Assembly (NCBI GenBank): GCA_031430875.1
Contig: JANPCI010000178.1
Location: 1-6,019, forward strand
From: Sva-07 sp031430875
Lineage (GTDB): Bacteria > Actinomycetota > Acidimicrobiia > Acidimicrobiales > Ilumatobacteraceae
Direction: 5' to 3'
DNA length: 6,019 nt
Position numbers and translations under genes: made by a program. The notes beneath the pieces are model-generated. The model saw only the letters and a program-made list of their open reading frames with translations. It was not told the origin of the DNA and made no database searches. Positions 4,443-6,019 of this stretch are shown piece by piece. Numbering within the stretch: position 1 is the first letter of the stretch; the number at the start of each line of letters is the position of its first letter.

Positions 4443-4627
4443 CATGAACGCCGTTCGAATTCGCCGGAACGTGCACGCACACTTCGACACGCAGGATCTC
4501 GATTGCGGTGTACGCCAACGCGCAACAGGCCCAATTGTGACGCCGCACTTTCACGGGCGTAACCGCACCAAGTGATGCGGTCTGCGGCCAGTGGATCAGA
4601 TCGTCGGGTCGAGTTGGTCGAGATCGG
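4443..4627. other. Convergent intergenic region, hairpin-rich
   Basis: This gap separates two convergent lipoprotein genes. It contains a weak 5-base hairpin (CGTTC 4452-4456 with GAACG 4467-4471), then the larger structure annotated at 4504-4581. No gene is supported. Confidence 0.5.
4504..4581. terminator. Alternative-pairing hairpin, candidate bidirectional terminator
   Basis: TGCGGT-G-TACGCC (4504-4516) pairs with GGCGTAACCGCA (4556-4567): 12 pairs with one bulged G and a 39-base loop. The right arm's ACCGCA (4562-4567) can instead pair with TGCGGT at 4576-4581 around an 8-base loop. The two folds exclude each other. Position between convergent stops suggests termination in both directions; the long loop is unusual for that. 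Confidence 0.35.
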
Positions 4628-5617
4628 TCAGCTGGCAGCCATTTCAACGAGCTGTATGGTCTCGTCGACGTCGGCGATCCGCACGGTGCTGGCAAGTTCG
4701 ATCAGATCGGAGATGTCGGCCGTGATCGCGCGCGACAGAGCAAGCCAGGTTTCCCCGTCCTGCCAAACGACGTACTCGATGAATTCGCTGTTCGGTGCGC
4801 TGGCGAAGCCGGTAGTGAATGAACCGTCAGCTCGCTGGACTTCGACTTCGATTTCGCTGTCGAGGCTGTAGCGGGCCTCGTTCGCCGGATCCCGAGACGT
4901 GGCGGGCCACGTCGAGAGGGTCACGCCGTCAACGGCAATGATGTCGTCCCAGCTCGGGTCCTCGACAGCGGCGGGGTCGCCGTACAGCGATCGCATACCC
5001 GAGATGGGCGCCGACGATCCGGTCGCTCCTGCGACGAACTGCATGATGCTGAGAGTCGTACCGGTGTCGACCCATCCGTCCGGCACGAACTCACCATCGA
5101 ACACCGGTTGATCCTCGCGCCACGTCGCCGAGGACAACAGGTCAACGGCGACTGGTTCGTCGACGTTGAGTGTGATCATCCCGATTGGTTGGCCGCTCTC
5201 GGTGGGGCCCACATAGATCCGCGCGTTCTCGGCGTCGGAGATCCACCAGAACGGTCGTCCGTCGACGTCGATGTCTGTTCGGGTGAACCGGTCGTCGTCG
5301 ATTGGTTGACCGTTCGGGTCGAACAACACGGCGCCAACGCGGGCCCCGTCCACGTCGTCGTCGGGTGACCCGACAGGCGCAAAGGTGAACCCGTTGAGCA
5401 GACCCGCCGGTGGCGCACCCACCTCGGAATCGAGCAACGACCTCGAACTCCCTGGCAACACGAACCAGGCGACCTCGGCGACGGTGTCGCGGGAGACCAG
5501 CGACGTCGAAGACTGGCCTGACGGTTGGTCACTGCTCGTCCCGCACGCGGTGATCGCGATGGAACCGACGCACAGTCCGACGACCGCGCCTGCTCTGCGC
5601 AACGAGACCGCTCCCAT
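4628..5617 (-). CDS. Secreted lipoprotein of unknown function
   Basis: The 329-residue product begins with a lipoprotein signal: RR at 7-8, a hydrophobic core, and ITAC with the lipid cysteine at 25. No further cysteine occurs after it. A Ser/Gln-rich linker (26-44) leads to a beta-rich acidic body: AEVAWFVLPG (47-56), ARVGAVLFDPNGQ (92-104), RPFWWISD (121-128), ARIYVGP (132-138), then a second part from about 225 with VTLSTWP and ARYSLDSEIEVEV. The end (YVVWQDGETWLALS, then DLIELASTVRI) resembles C-termini of some actinobacterial lipoproteins and anti-sigma-like extracytoplasmic domains; this is a pattern impression only. ATG 5617 is chosen as signal-peptide start, with GGGG nearby upstream; GTG 5620 is possible. 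The frame runs on to 5836 but that extension lacks signal-peptide or coding character. It is transcribed alone. Confidence 0.8.
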   Translation of the reverse strand: MGAVSLRRAGAVVGLCVGSIAITACGTSSDQPSGQSSTSLVSRDTVAEVAWFVLPGSSRSLLDSEVGAPPAGLLNGFTFAPVGSPDDDVDGARVGAVLFDPNGQPIDDDRFTRTDIDVDGRPFWWISDAENARIYVGPTESGQPIGMITLNVDEPVAVDLLSSATWREDQPVFDGEFVPDGWVDTGTTLSIMQFVAGATGSSAPISGMRSLYGDPAAVEDPSWDDIIAVDGVTLSTWPATSRDPANEARYSLDSEIEVEVQRADGSFTTGFASAPNSEFIEYVVWQDGETWLALSRAITADISDLIELASTVRIADVDETIQLVEMAAS

Positions 5618-6019
5618 CACCCCATGGTGGCACCCACCTTGTCGGCTTGGGGGCGTGTTCACGCGATGTTCATTACCGGGGAAACTCCGGCTGCACCAAC
5701 CCAGATGGCTCACGATCCACGCCACCGCACTCCAGTCATCGAGTAGGAAGTCCTCGCAGCCGCCTTCTCGGTCTTCGATCGGGGCGACGGACTTCGCCGA
5801 TCGACGAGGTCTTGCCGACGGGCGGGTCGCAGGCACTCGATGACACCCGCCCGGTAACCCGGTGACGCCACACCAACTCGCGCCGCATCGCGATGCCTCT
5901 TTGTGTCAACCCCCAGTTTTTGTTGGTCTTCGGGACGCGTTGAAGGGAGCCCCCTGGCGGTGCCGGAGGTGACGTCGTAGGGTTGGTTGTCGGGTCCGGG
6001 GAGTGACTGATCCGAAGAG
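5618..6019. other. Region without a supported gene
   Basis: About 400 bases upstream of the minus-strand lipoprotein gene. It contains TGTTCA direct repeats (5656-5661 and 5667-5672, 11 bases apart), a small hairpin (CCGGGG-AAA-CTCCGG, 5677-5691), a perfect palindrome GCATCGCGATGC (5885-5896), and a TGTCAACCCCC segment at 5906-5916. Open frames here are short or lack coding bias. A minus-strand frame ending at 5907 and leaving the right edge is too short to judge. Confidence 0.4.
5656..5672. promoter_or_regulatory. Direct-repeat operator candidate
   Basis: TGTTCA-CGCGA-TGTTCA repeats a hexamer at 11-base spacing, about one helical turn, 39 to 55 bases upstream of the minus-strand lipoprotein start. 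Such phased repeats can bind a regulator on one DNA face. No specific regulator is implied. Confidence 0.25.

Noticed and set aside
1678..4580. Integron gene-cassette array with attC sites
   Set aside because: Small genes separated by bulged hairpins suggested it, but the RYYYAAC/GTTRRRY core pairs were not found at the hairpin ends, gene orientation alternates, and no integrase is present.
5620..5836. N-terminal extension of the minus-strand lipoprotein
   Set aside because: A 73-residue extension would bury a complete lipoprotein signal peptide inside the protein and has poor coding character.
5885..5896. GCATCGCGATGC palindrome as an operator
   Set aside because: A 12-base perfect palindrome is expected about once or twice by chance in 6 kb, and no promoter or gene start is adjacent.
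5840..6019. tmRNA, RNase P RNA or SRP RNA at the right edge
   Set aside because: I looked for the conserved blocks of these RNAs and found none.

Overview
The window is GC-rich DNA. Its clearest genes end most codons in G or C, use GTG starts, and overlap by four bases (GTGA). Three starts appear to be leaderless, with a TAnnnT hexamer exactly 7 nt before the start codon. This points to an actinobacterium. The lipoprotein style and the DUF3018-type MazE suggest a marine Acidimicrobiia or Ilumatobacter-like genome, but that is inference and there is no phylogenetic marker gene here. No rRNA, tRNA, CRISPR array or complete mobile element was seen.

Layout. Bases 1-253 hold the possible 5' part of a minus-strand gene that leaves the window. 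Divergent from it, 291-708 carries two overlapping small genes, each encoding one Cx2C...Hx2C zinc-finger-like knuckle; they look like tandem paralogues. Bases 719-934 may hold a small minus-strand gene (weak). Bases 935-1129 are non-coding and contain a poly-C tract and a palindromic promoter. That promoter drives a MazE (DUF3018)/MazF toxin-antitoxin pair (1130-1677), perhaps followed by a small overlapping ORF (1674-1877). A structured non-coding stretch leads into a second promoter and a two-gene operon (2021-2739) for a two-helix membrane protein and a small lipoprotein. Convergent to it is a minus-strand two-helix membrane protein (2865-3155). A 312-base divergent gap with a bulged inverted repeat precedes a two-domain lipoprotein with an NTR/TIMP-like N-terminal half (3468-4442). 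It converges, across a 185-base hairpin-rich gap, with another lipoprotein on the minus strand (4628-5617). Bases 5618-6019 carry no convincing gene; the sequence from about 5905 to the right edge may belong to a different element.

How the genes relate. Only MazE/MazF (toxin and neutraliser), the two zinc-knuckle genes (paralogues, probably translationally coupled) and the membrane/lipoprotein pair are likely to be functionally linked. The rest is accessory: short transcription units in alternating orientation, mostly small proteins predicted to sit in or on the cell envelope. The most unusual items are the tandem zinc-knuckle pair, the repeated leaderless-promoter geometry, and the bulged, partly alternative hairpins in the gaps on either side of the NTR-like lipoprotein gene.
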